In this document: piece after piece, positions 1 through 12,200 of the stretch
How the letters are laid out: each line of letters begins with the position of its first letter
Position numbering within the stretch: position 1 is the stretch's first letter
Source of the DNA: Hysterangium stoloniferum
Taxonomy: Eukaryota > Basidiomycota > Agaricomycetes > Hysterangiales > Hysterangiaceae
Direction of reading: 5' to 3'
Length of the DNA stretch: 64,000 bases
Assembly: GCA_015178975.1 (NCBI GenBank)
Contig: WHVD01000027.1
Location: forward strand, 62,001 to 126,000
Notes under the pieces: generated by a model
What the model was told of the DNA's origin: nothing
Database searches by the model: none
What the model saw: the letters and a program-made list of their open reading frames with translations, nothing else
Program-made: the position numbers and the translations under genes

Positions 1-965
1 GCCAAAGTCAGAGAGATTCAGGTAGTATTCATAACAGACCAACAGGGAGTCTGCCCGATCAATGCCTTGATCAATTTAGCCAAGGTCATCCCAGCAGGGC
101 CAGACGATCCTTTATTTTGCTGGAGAGATGACAAAGGAGAGGTCGGACCAATAGTTAAAAAGGTGGCACTTTACCGGATTAATTCAATCCTCCAGGCTTG
201 TGGATGGGGAACAACCTTTGGCCACTCTTTCTACATTGGTGGCACCTCCTTCTTAGCACAAGGAGTTGATCCCGAGATAGTACAACTAGCAGGCAGATGG
301 AAATCCTTAGCATACGAAACATACATAAGGGCCTTCGAACAAATCGTGTCACGGCATATATCGAACCTGTCCACCAGAAATGCGGCTGCCTAGGTTGGGT
401 GAGCGGTGTAGTCTCACCACGGTAGTAGGCAGGCCTTTTTCAGGTGAGTGGTGAGTCTTCCCATGCACACACGGAGAGCTAACACTCTTCCTCTACCCAA
501 CCACTCAGCTCTTCACTGTGTAGTCTGTAATAGTCGACGCTGGATAGTGTCGAGTGCCACATGATCCCTGGCATACCGGGAGTAGTTTGGCACTCAACAT
601 CCAGCTCAGCATATGTAGGACTCACATGCCTTTTGTTCTCTTACAACGTTGCTGTCGATCCTCAGTCCTTTCTGTTTTCTTAACACTGACTTCTGATCCT
701 TATCTCTACATATCTACACAATTAATTTTTACCCACCCACCCTAGCTCTATCTTTAGACAGCGACAGTAATCAAGTATCAATATTTCGATGTGATATATT
801 TACCGTAGTTAGCAGATTATACAGTAACAAGAGCTGTTAATGTGTTATGATTACCCACCCTCCCGAGTGGCGAGTCTTCCCACGCACACACAGAGAGCTA
901 ACACTCTTCCTCTACCCAACCACTCAGCTCTTCACTGTGTAGTCCATAATAGTCGACGCTGGATT
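1..965 (+). mobile_element. Ngaro/DIRS-type tyrosine-recombinase retroelement, 3' end (fossil)
   Basis: A reading frame open from base 1 to 393 encodes the C-terminal part of a tyrosine recombinase of the kind common in basidiomycete YR retroelements, with the recognisable stretches GPDDPLFCW, GVDPEIVQLAGRWKS and YIRAFEQI. YR elements integrate with a recombinase instead of a DDE integrase. The frame runs off the left edge, so the reverse transcriptase part would lie outside the window. Downstream lie two direct copies of a roughly 100-bp block, the B1-A2-B2 layout known as split direct repeats in Ngaro elements. The copy appears degraded. A Crypton DNA element carries a similar recombinase and is the alternative, but the end structure favours Ngaro. 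Confidence 0.65.
446..965 (+). repeat. Split direct repeats of the YR element (B1 446-546, B2 865-965)
   Basis: Two roughly 101-bp blocks, starting GAGTGGTGAGTCTTCCC and GAGTGGCGAGTCTTCCC and ending in GTCGACGCTGGAT, are nearly identical and lie 419 bp apart in the same orientation. The intervening A2-like segment (547-864) carries a short inverted pair, GAGTGCCA and TGGCACTC. Position 965 is probably the outer end of the element. Confidence 0.7.
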
Positions 966-1627
966 ACTGTACTCTGTTCTTGGGTCTTACAGATAGCAAC
1001 AACATTGTGGACTCAACTGTGGAAAAAAAGAAACCAATATACAACACTATCCTCTGATGCTAAACATATGGCATTCCATTAAGTAATCACTATCTAGAAA
1101 ACTGTCTGAACAAGTTGTTCTTGCTGCTCACTTGATTTGTAGTTCTATCTTGTTGTGCTCCCTGTTTGTATTGTTGTATTATAGAACAATTACTCCAAAA
1201 TCTATATATGTTAGGATCCAACATCAACCACCATTCTTGGGCCTGAGTTGGATCCTATCCTTCATCCCTCACATACCTGTGTCACTGAATGTGAATACTT
1301 ATTTGTAAACATCATTTTAACTCCTATGTTATCACCTTTTTCAATGTATCAGATGGTGTTTTAATGAAAACCTTGTCAAGCACTTTACTGTCTGCAGCAT
1401 TCAGGTTATAATGGAAAATATCAATTCTAAAATACAGTTTGTAGGTAGACTTGGTGTGAAATGAATTAATCCGAAATATTTCCACATTTTCTATGCAATT
1501 CTCTCCAGTTATTTGTATTCCAATTGGATCTAGATTGACTCCCTTTTGTCCAAATTTGGAAGAGAGGGGGCATGGTTGAACAATATCTTCAACTTCAATA
1601 ATGCCTCCCTTCCAATTACCCTTATCA
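966..1627. other. No gene seen; AT-rich sequence with a hairpin
   Basis: No coding signal is recognised here. A perfect 11-bp inverted repeat, TAGGATCCAAC at 1212-1222 and its complement at 1247-1257, could form a hairpin with a 24-nt loop. It may be the end of an unrecognised element. Confidence 0.4.
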
Positions 1628-2264
1628 TCATAGATTTTTTTTCACACTGAATATATTTGTATCTTGGTCAATAGGATTGAGGTGAAACCATTCAACATAT
1701 GCCAGGTGCTTGGAATGTGGGTTTGATTTGGTCTTATCCAATTGTGCTGGATGGAATATAAGGCATAACTGGCCAACCTGATACCCTTGAAAGTCTTGAA
1801 TTAGTTTAGGTGTCACCTAAAATAATCAGAGTACTGACCTTGGATTCCAATTTGCATAGCAGTTGATTCAGGGTTTGTATCTATAAAAACTACATCAAAT
1901 ACTCTAGGATTGGATTCAGTTGGTAGAACAGCTCAAAGGATTTGTTTTTCAATCTGATCATGAATACATATCATCAAGAATTGGTAGTGTTATTCTGATC
2001 AATGTCCAAATATCCAACCAGTTATAATATTCAGGCAATTGGTCTGTCCTTGTCATGTGCCAACCAGGCCCTGAAACATGGGTGCCTAAATCTAACTTTG
2101 CTTCATACTCTTTTAAAGCAGAAACTAGTGTCTCATAAGAAATCATGAATTTCTCTCCAATATTTCTAATATTTTGTTTGGCATATTTAGGTTTCTTGGC
2201 TAATTTGGCTTCATAGACTGTTATTGGCAGGGGAACTTGATCAAGCAATGCCTACTCATCAGGG
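1628..2264 (-). mobile_element. Plavaka/KDZ-like DNA transposon remnant (C-terminal coding part)
   Basis: On the minus strand two short open frames (2248-1958 and 1816-1628) carry stretches that resemble the C-terminal region of basidiomycete Plavaka (CACTA-like) transposases. In particular, YQVGQLCLIF followed by HLAYVEWF is typical of that family. The frames are separated by stop-containing sequence, and the N-terminal side is cut by the family D LTR inserted at 2265. No transposon end is visible. The family call rests on a remembered motif, so it is tentative. Confidence 0.4.
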
Positions 2265-3394
2265 TGTGAGGAGTATGCTTTTACCATGGTCTCACTGCAG
2301 TAAAATACTTCTTTCATTTCATTTATATTTTACATATTTTATTCATATTTGTTAAGAACTAAAAACTGACTAATGTCAGTGGCCGACGGGGACCGATCAG
2401 AAGGACTTGGCTTCAGCTTATGTGCTGCGCCCTCACAAATATCCGTAGGGTGTCCTTAGATTTCGGACTGGCGTAGACTGATCCTAAAGAGTTCCTTTCA
2501 GGGAGATACCGATCGGGACCGAAGGACAAGTCGAGTGTCGGGCCAGGGGTCGGGGCCGAGAGTGGACGAGCACACGCGAAGGTGGATGGGGGGATTCTTA
2601 GTATGAGACTGTTACAGATGTATGAGGGTATTCTGAGTCGATATTCTGATTGCCTAGTAACTACAACTACAGTGGGTTCATATACAAGTAACAGGTGTCT
2701 AGAAAATACTAATGGGGAGAAGGGCGGAAAATGGCATTAACAATAAGCTTGACTAGGAACGGGAAGTTTATGATTAGTTCGGAGGCCAATGATAACCAAG
2801 AGCGAAATTACGATAAAAGGAAATAGTTCGAGGACTACAAATATAGATAGGCATATGTGAAACATAGAGTGGAACGGATCAACATAATGAAAGGGACGTA
2901 TCAAAGCATAACCAGACAGAAAGGCGTAGTTGGATTTGATTGACCGGAAGGCATACGTCAGTGTCGGGGGACCGACGGCCTCCGAGATATCGTCTTGATT
3001 GAAGAAGGATAACTACGACGATATACCATCGGGTACCGTCGGTGTGTGAAGGGTTGCGACACAGTCGTAACAATATTTTCCTATCCTTTACATTCTTCGA
3101 CTATTACACCATTTTATTAGTTCCAAGCCCTGTGCATACTTGTGGGTGCACTCAGTGCCAAAGAAGGACAGACACACTTTTACCCAAGCACCACCACTCG
3201 TAAGACATAAATTAGGTCTACAGCAAGCAGTGATCAGGGTAACGTATCAGCTACCATATAGGTAGCATTATCTGAGCTATCTAACACTTCTGGCCTTGAA
3301 CTGTATCAGTCAGGGCCTCACTAAAATCATTCTTCCTCTCCTTCTACTCATTTCTTCGTATATAGAACGGTCAGAACTTCCACCACTCTTCACA
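2265..3394 (-). mobile_element. Solo LTR, family D, copy 1, interrupted by a younger solo LTR
   Basis: The element begins TGTGAGGAGTATGC, ends CCACTCTTCACA, and is flanked by exact 5-bp duplications CAGGG (2260-2264 and 3395-3399). Its ends form an imperfect inverted repeat with TG...CA termini. Removing the nested insert at 2350-3072 and its TSD leaves about 402 bp. The reverse complement matches the second copy at 8717-14033. A TATA-like TTCTATATACG lies near its start. No internal region accompanies it, so it is a solo LTR. Confidence 0.85.
2350..3072 (-). mobile_element. Solo LTR, family C (Gypsy-type), nested in family D LTR
   Basis: It starts TGTTAAGAACT and ends GTCGTAACA, with exact 5-bp TSDs ATATT at 2345-2349 and 3073-3077, and is 723 bp long. 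In its own orientation (minus) it starts TGTTACGAC with an immediate palindromic partner GTCGTAAC and ends CTTAACA. It carries the conserved box at 2403-2434. Close relatives are at 24641, 27152 and 27959. It inserted after the family D LTR did. Confidence 0.9.
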
Positions 3395-4031
3395 CAGGGC
3401 TACATGCTTTATCATTTTGAATTGGTTCTTGTATAGAAGGATATCTGAAAACTATTAAGTATACCAAATTCTAATATACTCTAAAGGTCATTTAAACATC
3501 TGGGATGTGATTCAAACATAATTTGGTTTTTAAAACTTTCAAAAAGTTTTAAACTCTCTCGTACATTACAAACTAAAGAATCTTTTCGGACACGAGTAGA
3601 CAATAAAAAAAATTAGTAGTTTGAAACACTAATACTTTTAAAAAATAGATACCTTTAGATAGTCCATTCCATGCATATGTATATCATTGGCACCTCTAAA
3701 TACATATGTATTACTTCAGAATGGATCTGTCAATCTGAACAGATTGCTACTTGATTCAACATACCCAGAATATATAGGGGGTTTTACTTAATAAAGACAG
3801 CTGTGGTATGAAAAATTTCCAATAATATTTTACATATTTTACATGGAAATAACTACATTACAACTTTTAAAAAACAAAGTACTAATAAAAGTATTAGTAG
3901 GCATCTGTAAAAGGAAGGAAATTATATACAATGGGTTCTATTAATTGACTCTGAATTGTTTAGGATGTAATATGGAGAATTGTTTCTTATGGTTGGTGGT
4001 TAACAATATAATAGTCTCAGAGGATATATCA
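3395..4031. other. No gene seen; AT-rich filler between transposon remnants
   Basis: The sequence is AT-rich and CpG-poor with no recognisable coding frame. It lies between the family D LTR and the Helitron-like remnant, and may include degraded downstream Helitron coding sequence. Confidence 0.4.
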
Positions 4032-4496
4032 CTATTTAAAGATGGAGTTTTGTAGAAATATAAATTTTACCAGTAAACATCTGATATTATAATAATTATG
4101 GACAACCTCCCTATTTGAGAGACACTCATCCATCCAGTGTAAAGCTCCACAGTCTGAACACTGTATATCCATATGTCCTAAATTATGTCTTGGAAACCTG
4201 TCCACCACCACAGGTTGCCGTCCAATGGGTAATTGTAGAATGAGAAGTGGAGGTGGAGGCATGGCTGCAGGCTGTGGAATGGCTGGAGGTGGGGGCATGG
4301 CAGGAGGTGGAATGACTGGAGGTGGGAGCATGGCAGGAGGTGGAATCCATTGTAGCTGTGGTTGTGCAGCTGCATTTGCTGCTGGCTGTGGAATAGCTGG
4401 TGGTGGTGGCATGGCATGGCAGGAGGTGGAACCCATTGTAGCCATGGTTGTACAGCTGCATTTGCTGCTGGCTGACCATGCTGAATAGGTGGTCCT

Positions 4497-4790
4497 GGTT
4501 GCAGAGATGGATAGTGGTGGTGCTGTGGTGGTGCCAATTGCAATATAGGTACCTGTGGGGCCACATGCCTAGGTGGATGGTGGTGCTGTGGTGGTGCCAA
4601 TTGCAAATTAGACACTTGTAGGGCTGCATGCCTAGGTGGATGGTGGTGCTGTGGTGGTTCCCATTGTAAATTAGGCACCTGTGGAGCTACATGGCTAGGT
4701 GGATGGTGGTGCTGTGGTACCCATTGTAAATTAGGCACTTGTGGAGCTACATGGCTAGGTGGATGGTGGTGCTGTGGTGGTGCCAATTGT
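4497..4790. repeat. Tandem repeat of about 60-66 bp, roughly five copies
   Basis: Units contain GGTGGATGGTGGTGCTGTGG followed by a CCAATTG or CCATTGT spacer. On the minus strand each unit encodes a block with PPQHHHPP followed by a NLQ-like segment. The repeat keeps an open frame, which suggests it expanded while the frame was still coding. Confidence 0.85.
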
Positions 4791-4869
4791 AAAATGGATG
4801 CCTCTGGTTGCACAGCTATATTTACATTTGTATGTGCCTGTGGTTGTTGAAGTATATTTGCATTTACAT

Positions 4870-5240
4870 GTGTATGCCAAGAAGGTTGCAAGGCTGCTTG
4901 TAGAGCTTCAGCCTGAGAACGCATGGCAGCCACTGCAGCAGAGCCAAGTGGGGGTAGCACAGCTTGATTTGCAGGTGCATGTGGATTCTGTGGAGGAGGC
5001 TGCAATGGTGGCAGAGGTGCATACTGAGGTGCAGGAGGCAATAGTTGTTGAGTTATATTTGTATTTACACATTTACAGCAAGAAGGTTGCAAGGCTCCTT
5101 GTAGAGCTTCAGCCTGAGCACACATGGCAGCCACTGCAACAGAGCCAAGTGGGGTGGCATAGCTTGATTTGCAGGTACATGTGGATTCTGTGGAGGAGGC
5201 TGCAATGGTGGTGGAGGTGCATACTGGGATGCAGGAGGAT
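4870..5240. repeat. Two-copy direct duplication, unit about 200 bp
   Basis: The segment from AAGAAGGTTGCAAGGCTGC (about 4880) is repeated almost exactly from AAGAAGGTTGCAAGGCTCC (about 5081), including AGAGCTTCAGCCTGA and TGGATTCTGTGGAGGAGGC. It duplicates part of the same Pro-rich coding stretch. Confidence 0.85.
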
Positions 5241-5619
5241 GTCTACCATGGTGGTGGGGCATTACTGCAGGATGCCCAGGAACCAAAAATGGATCATCAT
5301 GAGATGGGCCTGCAACTGCTGGAGGATGTAGGAATGGTTGGGGAGGTGGTGGGAAATCATGTAACTGATTCTGCATATCAGAATGTTCACGGTGGATAGT
5401 TGGAGAGGTCATTTGCAAACACTGCCTACGTTCTTCATCTTGCTCCTGCTGATGATGACACTCAGGTGTTTGAGGAGGGTCCATAATAGATGGTTCAGCT
5501 AATTTGGGAGAGTAGACAGCTGGGGCAGAGGGAATGTGAAAAGCAAATGAGTCTATAAAAAAGAAGGTCCCAAAAGGCATTAACAATTGACAGCAGCATA
5601 AGCCAATGGCACAACCCAC

Positions 5620-7567
5620 TTATGAGTAATAGAACAATCTCAAGATGTGTGTAGCCAAATTAGGAGGCCAAGACAAATACAGGAAATGCACTGGATATGA
5701 ATTATTTGATTGTTAAAAAACTAAAATATAAATATAAAAACTGGAATTCACCTTTAATACTGTATTGTCCTGACTATTAGAAAGCAGTGACAAATAATAG
5801 GAGGAGTAGAAGAATGAGGAAACAGGAAGAGCAGATGAATCCAGAGAAAAGTCCAGTCAAATATTGGAGAGAATGAGTCCTAAAATAGGCCAAAAATGCT
5901 AAAATAAATATTAAACAATTTTAAGCTAAGGAATAGCACCCAAAATAACATACCAGGAGATTTCTCAAAGGGGGAAAGAATAGGTGAGAGGAGAAAAAGG
6001 TGGCAGAAAGGGCCCAACTATTATGAAATTTATTTTAATTTATTAAATAAACCAAACAATTAATTAAAGGCCAGGACTCACCTTGTGCCTTAAAAAGCAC
6101 TCAAGAGCAGAGGAGGAATGTAGAAATTGAGCAGGGAGAGATAGAGGTAAAGGGATTGAAGCAAAATACACTAAAATGGTCCAAAAAAGCATAGAAAAAG
6201 ATATTAAATATTGGATAGCAATGTAAACAGATCACAAACACACCTGAAGACAGTGTATATCCTTCAGAGAGTCTATTTCCAAATTTAGAGTGAGAGAAAA
6301 GTGTGGAAAGAGACCAATTCCAGCTGCATACATATTATTTCATCATTAAAAAAGCTAAATTACAAAATATGATACAGGACTCAACTGCCTTTAATGAGGA
6401 CCTAATGAGGACCTAATACCTTACAGAATTAGTTCAAGAGGGGTCGCAAAGAATACAGGTAGCAGAGGGCCAGGCGGAGGGAGAGGGATGGGAGATAGGA
6501 GTGGCAGCCTTGAGGCTTACAGCAGACTTCCGTTGTTCCTCAGCACTTACTGGAATTGCTCCCACACTCAAAAAAATGCCCCCACGCACCTTAAATGACT
6601 TGCACGCTTTCAGAAAAACTCCTGTGGTGTCGAAAATGCTCCCACGATTGCAAAATTGCATCTGCACTGGCACAGAAATGCCTCCATGCTGACACATAAC
6701 TTGTTTTGCCTCTGTGCTTATGTCATGGTGTTGCCAAATTATTTGGGTTATGACTTAATCTTTGGGTTATAATGTATTCTCTTGTATACAAGCAAACTTT
6801 CAAATATATTTCATATAATTTAAATTTAGTTGGTTTAGGGAGCTAACCAGAACTATCTGGGGTACCAATCCCCATTGTGCAATTTATTCCAAAAGAATAA
6901 TCTACAAATGATTGTTTGACTAAGTTTTGTCAGATATAGGATTAATATTAATATTTTTGCATTCTTCAGAGTGATACCTAATCAACTGAATTTGATTAAA
7001 TATTAATTCTACAGCAAATGATATGAATGTATATACTTTAGTGGACAAATAACTTTTAAAGTTTTGGGTTATCCTCCTATCCATACTCCTCAAAAGAACA
7101 CCATCATTACCTCCATCAAAATGGTATTCAACCCCCATATGCTCCAGACAATCCTGTCTTTATTCATCTATATGATAACTCCCATGAACTCTTCCACCAT
7201 CAATTTGATCGAGTACTCCAGTGAGAGTGTTCCCCACCATCACAGGGATTCTTTTACGAGGCAGCATTCACTCTAGTAGGAGATCATAAAGGACCCTCAT
7301 TGAGGATATTCCCAGTTCCAGAAGGGAGTCAAATAGAGCCTCATCAAGGTCATTGTCGATTCATGTTCCTTGCATGGTTGTGGAGCCTACTCATCACCTG
7401 GCTTTAATGTGGTGATTGATTGCATGCCCCCCTTTATGCTGCAAGATTAGGAACAGAACACATCCAATCTCAGTTCATCGATTGGTAGTATTGTCAAGAT
7501 TTCAAATTCAAGCATAGCATTTGAGGGTAACACATTGTCATGAGATTCTTGGGTGTTTTTGACTCAT
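5620..7567. other. Unrecognised AT-rich sequence with a coding-like stretch
   Basis: About 5620-6430 is AT- and purine-rich with no gene seen. Between 6540 and 6700 a loose motif AAAATGCCCCCACG/AAAATGCTCCCACG recurs. From about 7060 to 7540 the plus strand shows protein-like stretches such as DNPVFIHLYDNSHELFHHQFDR and LRIFPVPEG in changing frames. They look like an old transposon gene whose family I cannot name. Confidence 0.3.
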
Positions 7568-8449
7568 TGTTACGACCGGACAATCCCGCCAGACTCCGGG
7601 CACTAACCTGTACGCCCCCATGCGCTACAAGCACCAATCATCTGTCTATAGGATTTCCCGCCCAGACTCCGTTATGTCAAGACTCGTTACGTTTGACCTC
7701 ATTACGACACATATCAGTCACCGGACTTCCCCCGGACTCCGTCTCTGTCTATGTCCATCTTCGTCCCACGCATCAGTCACCGGTCCCCACTTAGAATCCC
7801 GTTACCGCTCTAATCGAGCCCCGTTCCCATTTTAGTCAAATGACCTGTCACGATTTAGGACTCCGCTCCTGCTCCGTTTCCCGTTATGGGTTATGCTTTG
7901 TCACGATTCGGACTCCGCTCCGTTCCGTTCCGTTTCTAACACCAATTTGGTGTTTACTATTCCCGTTTCATGTTTTGTTAGTTTCGTTTCGCCATTACTG
8001 GATTTGGTATGTCATTCACTCCATGGTCTATATAAACTGGCAGATGTTGTACATACAATCCAGTCAGAAAATTAGCTTAGATTCCCCCCAGTAATCTAAT
8101 AATATTTTCCGCTCTAAAACCTTACTCAATTCACATCGCTCGCACTAGTCGGAGCCCACGGGCTCCGGCGCATCTATCTCTCTCAACCAACTCGACTCAC
8201 GACTCACGACCCACGACCCTCGACTTACGACCTACGACCCACGACCCTCGACTTATGACCTATGACCCACGACCCTCGACTTACGACCTACGACCCACAA
8301 ACCCCGCCTGGACTCCCCGGGATCCCCGTCCGTCCATTTGAAATTGGACAACACGATCTAGCGAGGGTGCAGCCTATAAGCTGAAGCCAAGTCCTACCGG
8401 ATATCCTGCGGGTTTCTCCGGAAACCCGGCCTGTGTGTGTATCCTAACA
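7568..8449 (+). mobile_element. Solo LTR, family A (Gypsy-type)
   Basis: The element is 882 bp, starts TGTTACGACCGG and ends ATCCTAACA, with exact 5-bp TSDs CTCAT at 7563-7567 and 8450-8454. Promoter-like TCTATATAAACTGG lies near 8028-8041. A tandem repeat follows, then the conserved box at 8363-8394, then the end. The second copy at 29429-31715 aligns along its length, and 18293-19243 is a diverged relative. CpG is well preserved, which points to a fairly young insertion. Confidence 0.9.
8196..8303. repeat. Tandem repeat of about 32 bp inside LTR A
   Basis: About three units built from CGACCCACGACCCTCGACTT plus ACGACCTA lie between the promoter-like sequence and the conserved box. The copy at 29429-31715 lacks most of this array. 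Confidence 0.75.
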
Positions 8450-8503
8450 CTCATTATCATCGATCTTTCATCAGCCATCACTTCTATCACTCCATCTCTC
8501 CTA

Positions 8504-8716
8504 CAGTGAGGGACAAAACCATTCCAATGATTTTTTATATGTCAAAGAATGTTGAATAACCCAATGAGTACTTGACCAATTAATCTGAATTTTTTAATTT
8601 AGGTAGTCATATATGTTGGCTATATACTTTAAGAATCTTATGACATAAGCATTATTTGTCATCAAACTATAAATCAAATACTAATGCAATCTCATTGGAA
8701 CAGTTTTGTCCCTGGT
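8504..8716. mobile_element. MITE-like element with Tc1/mariner-type ends, split by the family D LTR
   Basis: The left end CAGTGAGGGACAAAAC, continuing to TTCCAATGA, is mirrored by TCATTGGAACAGTTTTGTCCC at the right end. The last bases and the flanking TA continue at 14034-14039, beyond the family D LTR inserted here with TSD CTGGT. TA dinucleotides (8502-8503 and 14038-14039) flank the element, as expected for Tc1/mariner. About 213 bp with no coding capacity is MITE-sized. The ends resemble those at 27926 and 32860. Confidence 0.75.
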
Positions 8717-8937
8717 TGTGAAGAGTGGTATAAGTTCTGACCGTTCTATATATGAAGAAATGAGTAGAATGGGAAGATGGATGATTCGAGAAGGATGATT
8801 CGAGTGGAGGCCTCGACTGTTACAGTTCGAGGCCAGAAGTGTTAGATAGTTCAGATATTGCTACCTATGTAGTAGCTGACACATTACCCTGATCACTGCT
8901 CGTAGTAGACCTAGTTTATGTCTTACGAGTGGTGGTT

Positions 8938-9280
8938 TGTAACAAATACGCTCAGTTGACACGAAGTAGTGACTCGACTATATTTACTACCTGTAACAAA
9001 TACACTATGTTACATTAGGTAAGAAAAATGTGAAACGACAATAAGTAGTGATAACATACCTCAGTCGACACGAAGTAGTGACTCGACTGAGGTATGAGTC
9101 TTGAGTGTCTGGGATTAAATAGTACGTGATAATATTGCGTAGAAACGATGGTAGTAAGACCGTATATTGGGCAGGAACGATGCAGCTTTGTGTATCCGTG
9201 TACGGTGTGGTATAACTGGGTACGGTGTGGCGTAGCCATCTGGGCTTGGTAATGCGGAGTGCGTGAGCCTAAATTCAACA
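8938..9280 (-). repeat. 3' LTR of the Copia element
   Basis: The LTR is 343 bp and on the plus strand runs from TGTAACAAATACGCTC to AAATTCAACA. The adjacent purine-rich tract, read on the minus strand as CCAGGGAGGG at the LTR border, fits a polypurine tract. Confidence 0.9.
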
Positions 9281-12200
9281 CCCTCCCTGGCTCGACGCAC
9301 TCTCACAGAGTCACAACGCTATGCATTGTTTGTGAAAAATAGTTTTAGCCAACAGTTTTGTGAACATGTCGGCTAGATTATCAGTGGATGCAATTCAGCG
9401 TACTTCAATGTCCCCCTCCTCGACCCGCTCCCGTATGTAGTGATATCATATATCAATGTGTTTAACACGTGCATTATTCTTAGTGTTCTTGGTTAGAAGG
9501 ACCGCTCCCGAGTTATCGTTGTACAATATAGCTGGCTTCGCCTGCGGGAATCCGACTTCATCCATCGCTGCGTACATCCACAAGAGCTGTTTCATACCTC
9601 ATGTGAGTGCCATGTATTCTGATTCTGTTGTGGATAACGCTACTGTCAGCTGGTATTTTGCTCCCCAAGTGGTTGGTCCACCCACCTGAATAAAAACATA
9701 CCCGGAACAGGATCGACGTGTGTCGGTGTCGCCTGCATAGTCAGCGTCAACGTACCCAACTGGCGTGATATCCTTATGCGAACCCCCATAGGTAATGCTG
9801 TAGTGGAGTGTCCCCTTAATGTAACGTAGAACGTGCATCAAAGCATTCCAGTGAGCTCTTCCTGGGTTTGAGGTGAACCTACTGAGTGTGGAGACCGCGT
9901 ATGAGAGATCCAGGCGTGTCGCAATCTGTGTGTACATAATAGACCCCAACAACTCACGGTATGGCTTATCCGCAATGAAGATGTGGTCCTCCACTGTCTG
10001 AGGCACCTGCTCCTTGTTCAGTGTGATGCCTGGTGGTAGTGGTGTGGTGTGGGGGTTTGATTCTGTCATGCCAAAACATTCGAGAATACGTTCAAGGTAT
10101 GCATGTTGTGATATTCTAATCGTTCCTTGCTCCCTATCTCTGTCAATTCGTATTCCTAGGACTAAGTTGGCGTCCCCAAGATCCTTTGTCTCGTAAGTCC
10201 ATCCTAGCTCTTCCTTGGCCCATTTTTCTTCTTCTACAGATGATGAAATTCCGGTTGTGTCATCAGTGTAAGTACTCGTTATAGTTGTGTTGCCATTCGC
10301 GTGTTGGGATCGTACGGAAGGATCAGCCTTTGACCGGTAATATCCTAGTTCACCCATTTCTCTGTCCAGTGTCCCCCACCAGTTGTTAGCACCATCCATT
10401 GTGCCGTATAACGTCCTTTCTAGTCGTCCTACCTTTCCGGCCTCCTTTGCTCTATCAGGTAATTCTATGTATGTTATGGCTTGTGGGACGGAATTGAGGT
10501 ATGCTGTAACATAATCAACTTGCTATGCCTCTATGTTAGTGGTAGTAGTAATAGCTAGGTTCATCCGTAGTGACTCATAGCGTATAACTGAAGCGTATGT
10601 TTTGAAGAAGTCGACGCCGGGAATTTGTGTGAAGCCTTTCACTACGAGTCGTGCCTTGCGTGAAGTGAGTTCACCATTGCCATTGTATTTGTTTGCGAAG
10701 GTCCAGCGAGTCTTTACCAGTCTGGCATCTGTAGGGCAATCCATTACCATCCAGACCCCATGTTTCCTCTTTACAGCAAGTTCCTTGTTGATTGGGCCCT
10801 CCCATATATCGGGACGTGTCATCGCCTCGCTGTATGTATTGGGGAGCCACATGTTCGTCGGATCTGGCATTGTTTTCGCATCAGTGTGAAAAGCACTATG
10901 CGTTCTGTCATCTTCCCACGCTTCCCCTGCCGCCTGTGCATTTTGGATTTCGTTCTCTGAATTAATAGAGTCTTTGAGTGCCTGTGTTGGTACAGGGACA
11001 CGCAGTGAGCGACGTGGTGCAGGTTCAGTGATGGTTGGTTCTGAAGCAGGCTGGAGCGAGATGTTGTTTGGAAGGGTATGGTCGTGCGTGGGTGCTAACC
11101 CCCTGTAAATCTTGTCTGGATTCTTGCTAACTGGTGTGTCAAGGATCACATGGTCAGTATGGTGCATTTCCCCCTCACCCAAAGACTCAGTCAGTGTCTT
11201 ATAACTATGTAGAGGTCGCAGGTGAGAAATATCGGGCTTTTTGCCATACCACAGTTCGAATGGTGTCGCATCTGGGTTTCTAGTGGTGGGAATAAAATCC
11301 ATCACGTATGCAACCGCCACTGCAATTTCACACCACAATGTTGGGGGTAAGTTGTTTTCGTATAGACAGATGCAGACACATTTGATAATGGTGCGATGAC
11401 ACCGCTCGACAACACCATTGGATGACGATGAATATGCAGTTGTGCTTTCATGTACTATACCCTGTTCACTGAGGTATGCGGTCCATGAAGAGTTGACGAA
11501 TTCTGTGCCTCCATCTGTGCATATAGTGCACACCTTCATTCCTGTCTGTCGTTTGGTGAGTGCTGTATAGTGTTTCAGTGCCGACAAGGTTGTCTCAGCC
11601 TCTTTATTCAACATGAAGAATACCTCCTGGTGGCCACTATACCCGTCAACACATGGCATCATATAACTCCTACCACTGATGGACTGTACTCATGACGGCC
11701 CCCACAAATCAACATAGGTGCATTCTCCAGTTGTTGTCTCACATTCGTCATTAATATAGAATGGACGGCGTGTGTGCTTCCCCATTATACAGCTTTCACA
11801 TGTCCCTGGCTGGTGTCAGGGTGGTAACCTGCATTCCACAAACGACATTACACTTAGACATTTGTTGGACAGTGTCGTACCGGATGTGGCCAAGATGTCG
11901 GTGCCATGTATCTATGTCAGTTGGTCGATCATGGGACTTGGCAGCGAGTGCATTTGTGTATGCATTGATTACAGTTGTTGGATCTACGGTTGGATCCGGT
12001 TGTGAGTGGACGCTGTCCGGGAGAGGACCGGTTGGTGGGAAGAGGTCAATCTTGTACATTGTTCCTTCTCCCCTTCCATACATGTATGGGCAGCCATCAG
12101 GGTTGGTGAATGTGACTCCTCCTCCCCCAAAAGTCGCATAACAGCCGCTGCTGTCAAGCTTCCCAATCGAAATGAGATTATGAGACAGTGTTGGACAATA

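Larger units (their letters stand above)
4032..5619 (-). pseudogene. Helitron-like protein, N-terminal fragment with amplified Pro/His/Gln-rich repeats
   Basis: Three overlapping minus-strand frames (5619-5065, 5134-4178 and 4445-4032) encode a very Pro/Gln/His-rich stretch that ends in HNLGHMDIQCSDCGALHWMDE. That segment resembles the cysteine-rich segment at the start of fungal Helitron helicases, where CxxCxALHW precedes the Rep/helicase part. Rolling-circle replication would be the role of the full protein. The coding sequence needs at least two frame changes to be read through, and the Rep and helicase domains are absent, so this is a broken 5' fragment. The low-complexity part is built from repeats, listed separately. 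A low-complexity host gene is possible but less likely in this context. Confidence 0.5.

Noticed and set aside
4225-5331. Plus-strand Gly- and Val-rich open frames opposite the Pro-rich frames
   Set aside because: They are the complement of the tandem repeats. Only the minus strand leads into a recognisable domain.
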